A stretch of DNA of 64,000 nt from Bradyrhizobium sp. 195 (lineage in GTDB: Bacteria; Pseudomonadota; Alphaproteobacteria; Rhizobiales; Xanthobacteraceae). Below, piece by piece: positions 21,694 through 29,878 of this stretch. The DNA lies in assembly GCF_023101665.1 (NCBI RefSeq), contig NZ_CP082161.1, positions 7,068,001 to 7,132,000 on the forward strand, in the 5' to 3' direction. The position numbers and the translations under genes are program-made. Position 1 is the first letter of the stretch. Every line of letters starts with the position of its first letter. Under the pieces are notes generated by a model. That model saw only the letters and a list, made by a program, of their open reading frames with translations. It made no database searches and had not been told where the DNA came from.

Positions 21694-22503
21694 ATGCGGT
21701 TCGGATGGCGTGCGATCTCCGGTCCGGTGTTGACGGCAGCAACCCTGCTGCTGGCGACGCTCCTCGATCGCTTTATCCCCACTCCCTCGCCCGCACCGTT
21801 GCTCATCGGCATCGTGGCCCTTGCCGGCGCGCTGTCGGGTCTCGCCTCCGCCATTACCAGCGCAGCCGTCGCGGTGATCGGTGCGGCGCTGTTCTTCCTG
21901 AGCCGCCACGGCATTCCCCCCTCTGCCGCCGATCTGGTCCGGCTCGGCCTGCTGGCCTTCACGGCTGCCGGCACCGCCGGCATCACCGGCCTGATGCGCG
22001 AGCGGCTGCTCGGCACGTTCGCGGCCGAGCGCCGAAGTCACGCCACCGCCGCGCGGCTGTCGGCCGCGCTCGACCAGGTCGATATCGGCATCGTCCTGCT
22101 CGATGCCGAGACGCGGGCCGAGTTCATCAACCGCGCGTTCCGCGATTACTTTGCGGTGCCGGACGAGATCGCCGACGGCAAGCCGCCCTTCATCGCGCTG
22201 ATGTATCACAGCCGCGACACCGGCGCGTTCGAACTGCCCGAGGACGAGCTCGGCATTTTCATCGCGCAGCGCATGGAGATGGTGCGGATCGGCGATGCCA
22301 CGCCGATCAACATCGCCTTGCGCAACGGCGAGGTGCTGCGCTTCGTTTGCGCCGCCCTGCCCGACGGCGGCCGGATGCTGAGCTACACACCGGTGACCGA
22401 CCTCGTGCGCCACACCGACACGCCGTCACGCGCCGACTATTACCGCTCGCTGCGCGATCCCGCGGGCCGCAAGCTGATCCGCTACCTGCGGGTCGCGGAG
22501 TGA
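21694..22503 (+). CDS. Membrane protein with C-terminal PAS-like sensor domain
   Basis: 269 aa from ATG 21694 (MRFGWRAISGPVL). Residues 8-105 hold three to four hydrophobic helices in a DUF4118-like arrangement. After a basic linker (MRERLLGTF then AERRSH) the rest resembles a PAS fold: LDQVDIGIVLLDAETRAEFINRAF is the classic first strand-turn-helix, and GEVLRFVCAALPDGGRMLSYT a later strand pair. No kinase, cyclase or EAL module follows, so it would be a stand-alone sensor or a partner of another protein. AGGAGCGAG upstream is distant (14 bases) from the ATG. Confidence 0.72.
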   Translation: MRFGWRAISGPVLTAATLLLATLLDRFIPTPSPAPLLIGIVALAGALSGLASAITSAAVAVIGAALFFLSRHGIPPSAADLVRLGLLAFTAAGTAGITGLMRERLLGTFAAERRSHATAARLSAALDQVDIGIVLLDAETRAEFINRAFRDYFAVPDEIADGKPPFIALMYHSRDTGAFELPEDELGIFIAQRMEMVRIGDATPINIALRNGEVLRFVCAALPDGGRMLSYTPVTDLVRHTDTPSRADYYRSLRDPAGRKLIRYLRVAE

Positions 22504-22587
22504 TGCAACGACGCGATTGATCGGCAATGCGATCATCACGTATGAAGGACATCTCTTTGTCGTGCCCCCGAGATCGCGGAAATCCAC

Positions 22588-23043
22588 ATGTCGCTCACCA
22601 TTCGCTCCGTCACCAGGCAGGATTACGATCAATGGCTGCCGCTGTGGGACGGCTACAACGCCTTCTACGGCCGCTCCGGCCCGACCGCGCTCGCTCCCGA
22701 GATCACGAAGGTGACGTGGCAGCGCTTCTTCGACGCCTATGAGCCGGTGCACGGGCTGGTCGCCGAGAGCGACGGCAAGCTGCTCGGCATGACGAACTAT
22801 CTGTTTCATCGCAGCACCACCGCGATCGAGCCGTCGTGCTACTTGCAGGACCTGTTCACGTCCGAGAGCGCCCGCGGCAAGGGCGTCGGCTCGGCGCTGA
22901 TCCATGGCGTCTACGAACGCGCAAAGCTCGCGGGATCGCCGCGCGTCTATTGGCAGACGCACGAGACCAATCTCACGGCGCAGAGCCTGTACGACAAGGT
23001 CGCGGAGCGGTCCGGTTTCATCGTCTATCGCAAGCTGTTCTGA
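22588..23043 (+). CDS. GNAT-family N-acetyltransferase
   Basis: 151 aa. Acetyl-CoA loop RGKGVGSALIHGVYERA follows the strand CYLQDLFTS; the C-terminal LYDKVAERSGFIVYRK completes the fold. Start at ATG 22588 preceded by CGGAAATCC. Substrate unknown. It is downstream of the PAS-like gene on the same strand (84 bp gap). Confidence 0.9.
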   Translation: MSLTIRSVTRQDYDQWLPLWDGYNAFYGRSGPTALAPEITKVTWQRFFDAYEPVHGLVAESDGKLLGMTNYLFHRSTTAIEPSCYLQDLFTSESARGKGVGSALIHGVYERAKLAGSPRVYWQTHETNLTAQSLYDKVAERSGFIVYRKLF

Positions 23044-23297
23044 TGCCCGCGCGCACCCTGTGGATAACTCCCGCTGTCACCCGCGCGTAACATAGCGCGG
23101 CTAGGTTGCACCTGCGTCTGATCTGGCCCCCCGTCACCGATCAAGCGCCCCAAAGCGGTCCCCGTCAGTCGCCGCGTCTGATAGGGGCCGCATTTTTTTG
23201 TCCGCCTTGTCAGCATGGCAGCAGCGCGGCGAGCGCCTTGCTGGCGCGGCGCACGGTGGTCACAATGAGTGGCTGCTCATCTCTGACAGGATCTCCC

Positions 23298-24239
23298 ATG
23301 GAAATTCGCAATCTCGGCGCCTCCGGCCTTCGGGTGTCTGCGGTCGGGCTCGGCTGCAACAATTTCGGCCAGCGCACGGATCTGGAGACCTCGCGCAAGG
23401 TGATCCATCGCGCGCTCGATCTCGGCATCACGCTGTTCGACACCGCCGACATCTATTCGAACATGGGTGGCTCGGAAAACGTGCTCGGAGCTGTCCTTGG
23501 CGACCGTCGCAAGGACATCGTGCTGGCGACCAAATATTCCAAGCCGATGGCGGAGGACGGCACCAAGCAGGGCGCCTCGCGCCGCTACATCATGGACGCC
23601 GTCGAGGCCAGCCTGAAGCGGCTGAAGACCGACTACATCGATCTCTATCAGCAGCACGACTATGACCCGCTAACGCCGATCGAGGAGAGCCTGCGCGCGC
23701 TCGACGATCTCGTCCGCCAAGGCAAGGTTCGCTACATCGGCAATTCGAACTTTCCGGCCTGGCGCGTCGCTGAAGCCGAGCATGTCGCACGCGCGATGAA
23801 TGTCAGCCGCTTCGTCTCCTGCCAGGACGAATATTCACTCATCATGCGCGATATCGAGAAGGACCTGCTGCCGGCAGCAACGGAATACAGCCTCGGCCTG
23901 TTGCCGTTCTTCCCGCTCGCCAGCGGACTTCTGACCGGCAAGTACCGGAAGGGCGAGGCCGCGCCTGACGATACCCGCTTCGGCAAGGTGCCGCGGCTGC
24001 GCGACCGCTACGTCACGCCGCGCAACGAGGACATCGTCGAGAAGCTCCACGCCTTTGCCAAGGCCCGTGGCCACAGCATGCTCGAGCTCGCCTTCTCCTG
24101 GCTCGCCGCGCGACCGCAGGTGTCGAGCGTGATCGCCGGCGCCACGCGCGTCGAGCAGATCGAGGAGAACGTCAAAGCGATTGCCTGGAAGCTCAGCGCG
24201 GAGGAGATGGCGGAGATCGACAAGATCACTCAGGTCTGA
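23298..24239 (+). CDS. Aldo/keto reductase
   Basis: NADPH-dependent carbonyl reductase, 313 aa from ATG 23298 (MEIRNLGASGLRVS), preceded by ACAGGATCTCCC. The catalytic tetrad is visible: Asp and Tyr in DTADIYSNMGGSE, Lys in ATKYSKPM and His in YQQHDYDP. GLGCNNFG and the C-terminal VIAGATRVEQIEENVKA (cofactor end) are typical of the yeast/plant-like AKR branch with GroES-free TIM barrel. Substrate unassigned; often methylglyoxal or quinone-type aldehydes. It converges with the IsdG-like gene. Confidence 0.95.
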   Translation: MEIRNLGASGLRVSAVGLGCNNFGQRTDLETSRKVIHRALDLGITLFDTADIYSNMGGSENVLGAVLGDRRKDIVLATKYSKPMAEDGTKQGASRRYIMDAVEASLKRLKTDYIDLYQQHDYDPLTPIEESLRALDDLVRQGKVRYIGNSNFPAWRVAEAEHVARAMNVSRFVSCQDEYSLIMRDIEKDLLPAATEYSLGLLPFFPLASGLLTGKYRKGEAAPDDTRFGKVPRLRDRYVTPRNEDIVEKLHAFAKARGHSMLELAFSWLAARPQVSSVIAGATRVEQIEENVKAIAWKLSAEEMAEIDKITQV

Positions 24240-24255
24240 CGTGCGAGGCGTGGCG

Positions 24256-24579
24256 CTACTTCGCGCCGCGTCCGACGGTCTGCATCACCTCGAAGCCTTC
24301 GAACTGGGGATGACCGAGATAGAGCGGCTTGTTGTCGCCGGCCCGGTGATGCGCGGCACGAAATGCTTCCGACTTGGTCCAGGCCTCGAACGCCGCATGG
24401 TTCGCCCACACCGTGTGCGAGGCGTACAGCGTGTGGTCCTCGAGCTCGGGGCCCCGCAGCAGATGGAATTCGACGAAGCCCGGCACCTTGTCCAGATGCG
24501 TATCGCGGCTGAGCCAGACCTGCTCGAAGGCGGCCTCGGAGCCCTTGGCGACGCGGAAGCGGTTCATGGCGATGTACAT
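24256..24579 (-). CDS. Haem-degrading monooxygenase, IsdG/HmuQ type
   Basis: 107 aa from ATG 24579 (MYIAMNRFRV); an upstream ATG at 24606 adds nine unlike residues. The three catalytic residues of IsdG-type haem oxygenases are in place at Asn6, Trp67 and His77 (family: N-W-H), within the ABM ferredoxin-like fold (FVEFHLLRGPE, YASHTVW). Bradyrhizobium has two experimentally studied members, HmuQ and HmuD, that open haem and release iron; this could be one or a third. No haem transporter genes adjoin it and I see no clear Irr or Fur site in its promoter. Confidence 0.88.
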   Translation of the reverse strand: MYIAMNRFRVAKGSEAAFEQVWLSRDTHLDKVPGFVEFHLLRGPELEDHTLYASHTVWANHAAFEAWTKSEAFRAAHHRAGDNKPLYLGHPQFEGFEVMQTVGRGAK

Positions 24580-24613
24580 GGGTGTGGTCTCCTGATGCTC
24601 AGCCAATTATTTC

Positions 24614-24654
24614 GTCATTCCGAGCTCGCGCCAAGAGGCGCGCCCCGGAATGAC
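24614..24654. repeat. Palindromic intergenic repeat, family B (half copy)
   Basis: GTCATTCCGAGCTCGCGCC is complementary to GGCGCGCCCCGGAATGAC. It lies between the haem monooxygenase start and the DUF1501 stop. Confidence 0.75.
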
Positions 24655-24659
24655 GGCGC

Positions 24660-25883
24660 TTAGGCAAGTAGCCCTTTCATGGGCTTCGCACTGGCGCTGT
24701 CCGGAAACACCGTTTCCGCCAGCACGCGTTCGGACAGGCCGAACTGGTCCTGCAGCACGCCCTTGATCACCGAACGCAGATCCGTGGTGGGCTTGAGGTC
24801 GCGGCCTTCATGGAGGTTGGCGAGCTTGAGACCCGGCCAATCGGAGATGACGCGGCCGCCCTTCACGGCGCCGCCGGCGAGCAGCGCGATCGTGCCGGTG
24901 CCGTGATCGGTGCCGTCGGTTCCGTTGATGCGCGCGGTGCGGCCGAATTCGGTGGCGACGACGACGACGGTGTCGCGCCAGCGATCGCCCAAGCCGCTTT
25001 CGAATTCGGCGAGTGCGCCGTCGAGCCCGCCGAGCAGGAAGGCAAGACGACCGACCGGGCCGCCTTCATTGGCATGCGTGTCCCAACCGTCGAAAGCGAG
25101 TGCGGCGATGCGCGGGCCATCGTCCGCCGCCATCAGCTTGGCCGCGCCACGCGCCACCTGCCGCATCTGCGTCACCGCATTGCCGGGCTTGCGCTTCATG
25201 TCGTCGCCGCTCGCGGCCTTGTCGAGCTGGAGGCCTTGCGACAGCGCCATGGCCAACGCGGGATCGCGGTGACGGTAGAGATCGACGAGGCGCATCGCGG
25301 TGTCGTCGTCAGCCTGGGGCAGCGCGACCGGCGCCCAGCCGACCGTCGGCGCATTGCCGCGCAGCACCAGCGGCGTGGTGGGCCCGATCGCAAGACCGCT
25401 CGATACGCGCTCGCCGCGCGGCAGCGCTTCCAGCGCACGGTTGAGCCAGCCGGATTGCACGCGGCCCGGCCCGGCATAGCCGCTTTCGAGCACGTCTTGG
25501 CCGTCGAAATGCGAGCGGTCGCGATAGGGCGTCGCCACCGCGTGGATCACCGCGGCACGCCTGTCGCGGTACATGCGAGAAAATTCCGGCATCGCCGGAT
25601 GCAGCGCGAAAAAGGAATCGAGCATGATCGCGGGATGGGCGCCGTCCGCGGCGAGCGCGATCGAGCCGTGCAGGCCGGCATAGTCGGGGTCGCCGAGCGG
25701 CGCGACGGTCGAAAGCCCGTCGAGCGCGCCGCGCAGGATCACCACGATCAGCCGGGGATCGCGCCCGTCGGCGGCGCGCGCGAATTTCGGCAGGTGAGCC
25801 CAGGCCGCGAACGAGGCGCCGCCGAGCAGCAGGCCGCGCCGCGAGGTGAGAAGCCGGTTCTCGACGCAATCGATCATCGTCAT
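24660..25883 (-). CDS. DUF1501 secreted protein (Tat signal)
   Basis: 407 aa. A twin-arginine signal is visible (SRRGLLLGG, Arg15-Arg16, then a moderately hydrophobic stretch and AHLPKFARAAD), so it should be exported folded. The body is the sulfatase/alkaline phosphatase-like DUF1501 fold: VVILRGALDGLSTVAP, the SHFDGQDVLESG segment, FDGWDTHANEGG and FGRTARINGTDGTDHGTG. Function is unknown. It overlaps the upstream DUF1800 gene by 4 bp (ATGA), a standard partner in many bacteria. Confidence 0.92.
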   Translation of the reverse strand: MTMIDCVENRLLTSRRGLLLGGASFAAWAHLPKFARAADGRDPRLIVVILRGALDGLSTVAPLGDPDYAGLHGSIALAADGAHPAIMLDSFFALHPAMPEFSRMYRDRRAAVIHAVATPYRDRSHFDGQDVLESGYAGPGRVQSGWLNRALEALPRGERVSSGLAIGPTTPLVLRGNAPTVGWAPVALPQADDDTAMRLVDLYRHRDPALAMALSQGLQLDKAASGDDMKRKPGNAVTQMRQVARGAAKLMAADDGPRIAALAFDGWDTHANEGGPVGRLAFLLGGLDGALAEFESGLGDRWRDTVVVVATEFGRTARINGTDGTDHGTGTIALLAGGAVKGGRVISDWPGLKLANLHEGRDLKPTTDLRSVIKGVLQDQFGLSERVLAETVFPDSASAKPMKGLLA

Positions 25884-27430
25884 CTCCGCTGCATTTCCGG
25901 CGACATCAGCAGCAGCGCCAGCGCCTGCTGGCGCGACTCCGCGCGCTCGACGGCTCGCCGCGTCTCGATGGAGGCCGCATCCGCCGCCGCGAATTCCAGG
26001 AGGTCGAGCGGATCGATATTGCTGCCGAGCCGCGAGCCAATCTGGGCCGCGATGTCGAGCCTGAGCTTCATGCCTTCAGGCGCGGCCCAGGCTGCATTGG
26101 TGTCGGGAAAGCCGTTGGGCCCGGCCGGCGACCACAGCGGTTGCCCAAGCAAATTGAGGCCGTTGAGATAGCGGCTCGGGTCCTCCGGCACGCGCGCGAG
26201 CAGCTGTCCGCTCGCGACGAGGAAATCGTAAGGACTGCGCATCTTGGTCAGCGGCGCTTGCCACGCTTCATCCGAATCGACCAGCGCCATGGCAAGCGCC
26301 TTGAGGTCGCCGTCGGTCTTGACGAAGACATCACGCAGGCGCGCAACCAGCGCCGGCGGCAGATCGTCGGCGACGAAGTGGCGGACGAATTTCGTGGCGA
26401 TGAAGTTCGCGGTCGACGGATGCCGCGCGATGTCGGCGAGCGCGGCCTCGCCCTGCGCGAGCCCCGTCGGCTCATAGGTCCTGCCGAGCAGCAATTGCGG
26501 ACCGGGCTGGTGCGCATTGATGTTGAACACGAAGGAGCCGGGGGGCCCGAGCTGCGCCTGCCGGCCCGCGAAGGTCCAGCCGGTGATGATGCGCGCGAGT
26601 GAGGTGACGTCGTCCTGCGTGTAGCCTCCGCCGACGCCGAGCGTGTGCAGCTCCATGATCTCGCGCGCAAGATTCTCATTGAGCCCGCGCTTGCGATTCT
26701 GGCCGGCGCGCGAATCCGGACCGAGCGATTGCTGATTGTCGAGGAAGAACAGCATCGCCGGATGCTGCTCGACGGCCCGGAGCATGTCGGCGAAGCGCCC
26801 GAGCACGTGAGGCCTGATGGCCTCGCGCTCGAACGCGCCGGCCCATATCCGCGCCAGCTCGCCCTTGCTCGCGGAAATGCAGAAGTGGTTGGACCAGAAC
26901 ACGACGAGACGTTCGGTGAAGCCGCACGCGACAAGGGTCGCGCGCTGCAACCGCGCCAGCGCCTCGGCGCGAAAGGTCTTCTGGATGACGTTGAGCGGCT
27001 GCGGGGCCGGCTTTGCGGCCGGCGGCGCGGCCGCATTGGGCTGCATCGCCTCTGGCCTTACCGCATCGTCCGCCGGCTTAGCCTCCGTCATCTGGCCGGC
27101 GATCTCGGTTGCTGCCGCGTTCAGCGAGAGATTGCGGCGGAGGGCGGGCTTCTGTTCGGCCGGCACCAACGTCTCGGCGGGCGCGGCGGCCTTCGCGGCT
27201 TCGCGGGCCTGTTTGACCTGATCCTGATAGGCGAACACGGCCTGCCCGAGTTGCTGCGTCGATTGCAGACCGGGCGCCTCCAGCAGCACGCCGCTTGCGC
27301 GCGCGAGCTCCGCCTTCACGAAGCCGCGCGGATCGGAGCTTGCGTTGACGAGATCGCCCGAGGCTCCGCCGCGGGCGCCGAAGCCAAAACGGTTGAGCGC
27401 GACGAGCGCGGCTTGCGAATCGCGGGCCAT
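25880..27430 (-). CDS. DUF1800 family protein
   Basis: 516 aa, starts MARDSQAALVALNRFGFGARG. The DUF1800 phrases are clear: LNRFGFG, ERLVVFWSNHFCIS, HPAMLFFLDNQQSLGPDSR, GLNENLAREIMELHTLGVGGGYTQ, and HPSTANFIATKFVRHFVAD near the C-terminus. No Sec or Tat signal is seen although family members are usually extracytoplasmic; export together with the Tat substrate DUF1501 is one possible answer. First gene of the pair. A low-complexity Ala/Pro/Glu linker lies at residues 85-150. Confidence 0.92.
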   Translation of the reverse strand: MARDSQAALVALNRFGFGARGGASGDLVNASSDPRGFVKAELARASGVLLEAPGLQSTQQLGQAVFAYQDQVKQAREAAKAAAPAETLVPAEQKPALRRNLSLNAAATEIAGQMTEAKPADDAVRPEAMQPNAAAPPAAKPAPQPLNVIQKTFRAEALARLQRATLVACGFTERLVVFWSNHFCISASKGELARIWAGAFEREAIRPHVLGRFADMLRAVEQHPAMLFFLDNQQSLGPDSRAGQNRKRGLNENLAREIMELHTLGVGGGYTQDDVTSLARIITGWTFAGRQAQLGPPGSFVFNINAHQPGPQLLLGRTYEPTGLAQGEAALADIARHPSTANFIATKFVRHFVADDLPPALVARLRDVFVKTDGDLKALAMALVDSDEAWQAPLTKMRSPYDFLVASGQLLARVPEDPSRYLNGLNLLGQPLWSPAGPNGFPDTNAAWAAPEGMKLRLDIAAQIGSRLGSNIDPLDLLEFAAADAASIETRRAVERAESRQQALALLLMSPEMQRR

Positions 27431-27544
27431 CGATTTGTCCTTCGCGTGGCGGGAGCCGCTTTCCGAGTCCGCGCGCGAGGCTTAATATACCGCAATGACC
27501 GATGAACCCGACATGAAAATCACGGCGAAGCTTCGACGTAAATC

Positions 27545-27742
27545 ATGACAAATCCGAAAGACTCCTCATCGCAGGAACCACGCCGCCTCGCCTGCTCGCG
27601 CTGCGGCACCGAGTTTGCTTGCGACCTCTCGGGCACCTGCTGGTGCGCGGAGGAAACCGCAAAGCTGCCGATGCCGGTCAAGGGCGAGGATTGCCTGTGC
27701 CGCGCGTGTTTGCGCAAGGCGGCGGAGGAGGCAGTATCGTAG
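27545..27742 (+). CDS. Cysteine-rich CWC protein
   Basis: 65 aa. Seven cysteines include CSRCGTEFAC, the CWC motif (TCWCAEE) and CLCRACLRKA, the pattern of the cysteine-rich CWC family; likely a small metal-binding (Zn) cytosolic protein. Its TAG stop (27740-27742) is supplied by the first bases of a family A repeat, so the 3' end of the gene has been fixed by that insertion. Confidence 0.85.
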   Translation: MTNPKDSSSQEPRRLACSRCGTEFACDLSGTCWCAEETAKLPMPVKGEDCLCRACLRKAAEEAVS

Positions 27743-27863
27743 GGTGGGCAGACCGACTTGTCCGCCGTAGCTCGCAGCGCGAAGGCGGAAGCGTGCCCGC
27801 CAATATCCTTGCATACAGCGAAAGATGGTGGGCACGGCGCTTTGCGCCTTTGCCCACCCTACG
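27738..27863. repeat. Palindromic intergenic repeat, family A (copy 3, with insert)
   Basis: CGTAGGGTGGGCAGA and TTTGCCCACCCTACG ends; inner GTGCCCGC and GTGGGCAC. Compared with the other copies it holds an extra module with complementary TCCGCC and GGCGGA. The left end overlaps the CWC gene stop codon. Confidence 0.85.
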
Positions 27864-27867
27864 AAGC

Positions 27868-28566
27868 CTAGACTGCGTATCCCGGCGACTTCCGCGCCAC
27901 GCCGTCGAACGCGTCGAGCAGTTTTTCGCGCCAAGCATAAACCTGATCGTCCGCTTCCAGCAGCTTGAACGGGCTCACCACGCGCGCCCACTGGAAACCG
28001 CCGAACACGATGTAGTCGGCGTAGTTCGGCGCCTCACCGCCGAGATAGGGCTGCTTTTTCAGGGTCTGGCGCATCACCTCGAGCGATTTGCGGAAGGCCA
28101 CCACGCCGGTATCGCGGCTGTCCATGACCTCTTCCAGGCTCTTGCCGCCGAAGCGCGCCTCGCGCGACTTGCGGAAATAGGCAGCGTCGATCTCGTCCAG
28201 ATTTTTCGGGATGTCGGCAACGATCAGCGGAAAGATGCCGCCGACGATGGCGATGTCGCCGAAGGCGTTGAGCATGCGCGCCATGGCGCGGCCGCCCTCA
28301 CCGCCGAACAGCGACGGACGGTCCGAGAAATTGTCCTCGAGATAATTCGCGATCGTCCAGGAATCGACCACCGGCTTGTCGTCATGCAGCAGCACCGGCA
28401 CCTTCTCGGAGCCGTGCGGCACAAGCGCGCTCTTCTCCGTGAAGCGCCAGGGCAGCGATTGAGCCGACAGTCCCTTATGAGCAAGCGCCATCCGCGTGCG
28501 CCAGCAATACGGGCTGAAGGGGCGCGCGGAGTCGGTGCCGACGAGTTCGAAGAGTTTGAGCGGCAT
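27868..28566 (-). CDS. Glutathione S-transferase family protein (LigE/F-like)
   Basis: 232 aa. N-domain FELVGTDSARPFSPYCWRTRMALAHKG has a Ser-x-x-Cys in the active loop, as in the beta-etherase/maleylacetoacetate isomerase-like branch; KVPVLLHD is the cis-Pro segment and VDSWTIANYLED the glutathione contact. The C-terminal helix bundle carries NYADYIVFGGFQWARVV. Third GST of the window, but of a different branch from the two earlier ones. Its stop lies five bases from a family A repeat. Confidence 0.88.
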   Translation of the reverse strand: MPLKLFELVGTDSARPFSPYCWRTRMALAHKGLSAQSLPWRFTEKSALVPHGSEKVPVLLHDDKPVVDSWTIANYLEDNFSDRPSLFGGEGGRAMARMLNAFGDIAIVGGIFPLIVADIPKNLDEIDAAYFRKSREARFGGKSLEEVMDSRDTGVVAFRKSLEVMRQTLKKQPYLGGEAPNYADYIVFGGFQWARVVSPFKLLEADDQVYAWREKLLDAFDGVARKSPGYAV

Positions 28567-28576
28567 GAAGCTGTTC

Positions 28577-28657
28577 CGTCATTGCGAGCGCAGCGAAGCA
28601 ATCCAATCTAACGCCGCGGAGACATTCTGGATTGCTTCGCTGGCGCTCGCAATAACG
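28577..28657. repeat. Palindromic intergenic repeat, family D (copy 2)
   Basis: CGTCATTGCGAGCGCAG with GAAGCAATCC and the complement GGATTGCTTCGC then GCGCTCGCAATAACG; same design as 15245-15333. It fills the space between the divergent GST and outer-membrane barrel genes. Confidence 0.85.
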
Positions 28658-28796
28658 ATGTCGCCACAAGCATCATCACGACAGCCTCGACGTCGCTGCA
28701 GACACCTGCCTTGGGGGGCGATGTGGCATTCAAGGTACACGCAATGAGCGAGAGACTTGCTATGAAAACAGGAGATTTATTGTCCGGAGCTTTCCC

Positions 28797-29621
28797 ATGG
28801 CACGATTTGGCTTCTCCCTGCTTGCGGTTCTGGCTGCCATCGGCGGAATGGCGTCGGTCACCGCAGCATCGGCTGCGGACATGCGGGCTCCGATCTACAA
28901 GGCCCCGTCCGCGATCGCACCGTTCAGCTGGACGGGCTTTTATGTCGGCGGCACCGCCGGCGCCGGTTGGACCAAGGCTGATACGGGGCTCAGCGCCGTC
29001 AATGGAGCCGTTCCGCTGTACTTTCCCGCCGACATTCCCGGACTGACCGCCATCGGTTCGCCCGGCCTGTCGGCGACCAACGCAATCGTCGGCGCCAAGG
29101 CCGGCTACAATCAGCAATGGGGCAGCTTCGTCGCCGGCATCGAAGGCGACATTTCGTGGTTCCATTTCGACAGGACCGCCGCAACTTTCGGAAGTCCGTT
29201 CCTGACCTTCCCCGGCGGGACCGCGGCGTTCTCGACCAGCGTTTCGTCCAACTGGCTCGCGACCATTCGCCCCCGCGTCGGCTACGCGGTCGACAAGGCG
29301 CTGTTCTACGCCACCGGCGGTGTCGCCATCGGCGACGTCAAATATTCGAACAATTATGTGGGCTTCTCTCCGCTCGGCGCCGGCTTCGAGTTCGAGGCGG
29401 CCGCCGTGAGCCAGACGCGCGTCGGCTGGACTGCCGGTGCCGGCATCGACTACGCGATCACACCGCACTGGATCGTGAGCGGCGAATATCTGCACGTGGA
29501 TCTCGGCTCGGTCTCGACCTCAGCCCCGGTCACGACAGGCAACGCGGCCACCGCGACATTCAACGTCTCAACCAAGCTGCGCAGCGATATCGGGCGCCTC
29601 GGCCTCGCCTACAAGTTCTGA
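28797..29621 (+). CDS. Outer-membrane beta-barrel protein (Omp25/31-like)
   Basis: 274 aa from ATG 28797 with GGAG seven bases upstream. Signal peptide to TAASAADMRAPIYK; first strand FSWTGFYVGGTAGAGW; repeated strands ending LRSDIGRLGLAYKF with C-terminal Phe. A third Omp25/31 member in the window and closest in style to the one at 4635. Transcription starts in the 28740-28790 region, which is AT-richer than its surroundings; no promoter was fixed. Confidence 0.93.
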   Translation: MARFGFSLLAVLAAIGGMASVTAASAADMRAPIYKAPSAIAPFSWTGFYVGGTAGAGWTKADTGLSAVNGAVPLYFPADIPGLTAIGSPGLSATNAIVGAKAGYNQQWGSFVAGIEGDISWFHFDRTAATFGSPFLTFPGGTAAFSTSVSSNWLATIRPRVGYAVDKALFYATGGVAIGDVKYSNNYVGFSPLGAGFEFEAAAVSQTRVGWTAGAGIDYAITPHWIVSGEYLHVDLGSVSTSAPVTTGNAATATFNVSTKLRSDIGRLGLAYKF

Positions 29622-29647
29622 TCTGTCCAGGGCGGGGTGAACGTACG

Positions 29648-29878
29648 TCAGCGCCCGTTCGTCCGCAACAGCCTCTCGCCGCCATCCGTCACCGCAATGA
29701 TCAGCCCGACACCGGGCAGATTCTCGCGCGTGACATAACCGCGCTCGGCGGCGTCTTCCCAGATGGTGAGGCGCGGGCACGAGGTCTTCCAGGTCGCGAT
29801 CACCTCGGCATAGGCGCGCGGCTCGCGCGCGACCCATTCGACGAAGTCCAGCACCAGCGGATCGGCTGTCTCGCTCAT
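29648..29878 (-). CDS. Conserved hypothetical protein (76 aa)
   Basis: Begins MSETADPLVLDFVEWVAREPRAYAEV; no signal or membrane segment. A predicted two-domain layout of helix then strand-rich end (GVGLIIAVTDGGERLL). The shape suggests a small winged-helix or a uncharacterised dimer. It overlaps the TauE gene upstream by 4 bp (ATGA), so the two are translationally coupled; a regulatory or accessory role for the transporter is a guess from the coupling alone. Confidence 0.7.
   Translation of the reverse strand: MSETADPLVLDFVEWVAREPRAYAEVIATWKTSCPRLTIWEDAAERGYVTRENLPGVGLIIAVTDGGERLLRTNGR

Noticed and set aside
24810..26171. 453-aa plus-strand open frame opposite DUF1501/DUF1800
   Set aside because: Antisense shadow of the coupled pair; no recognisable motif.
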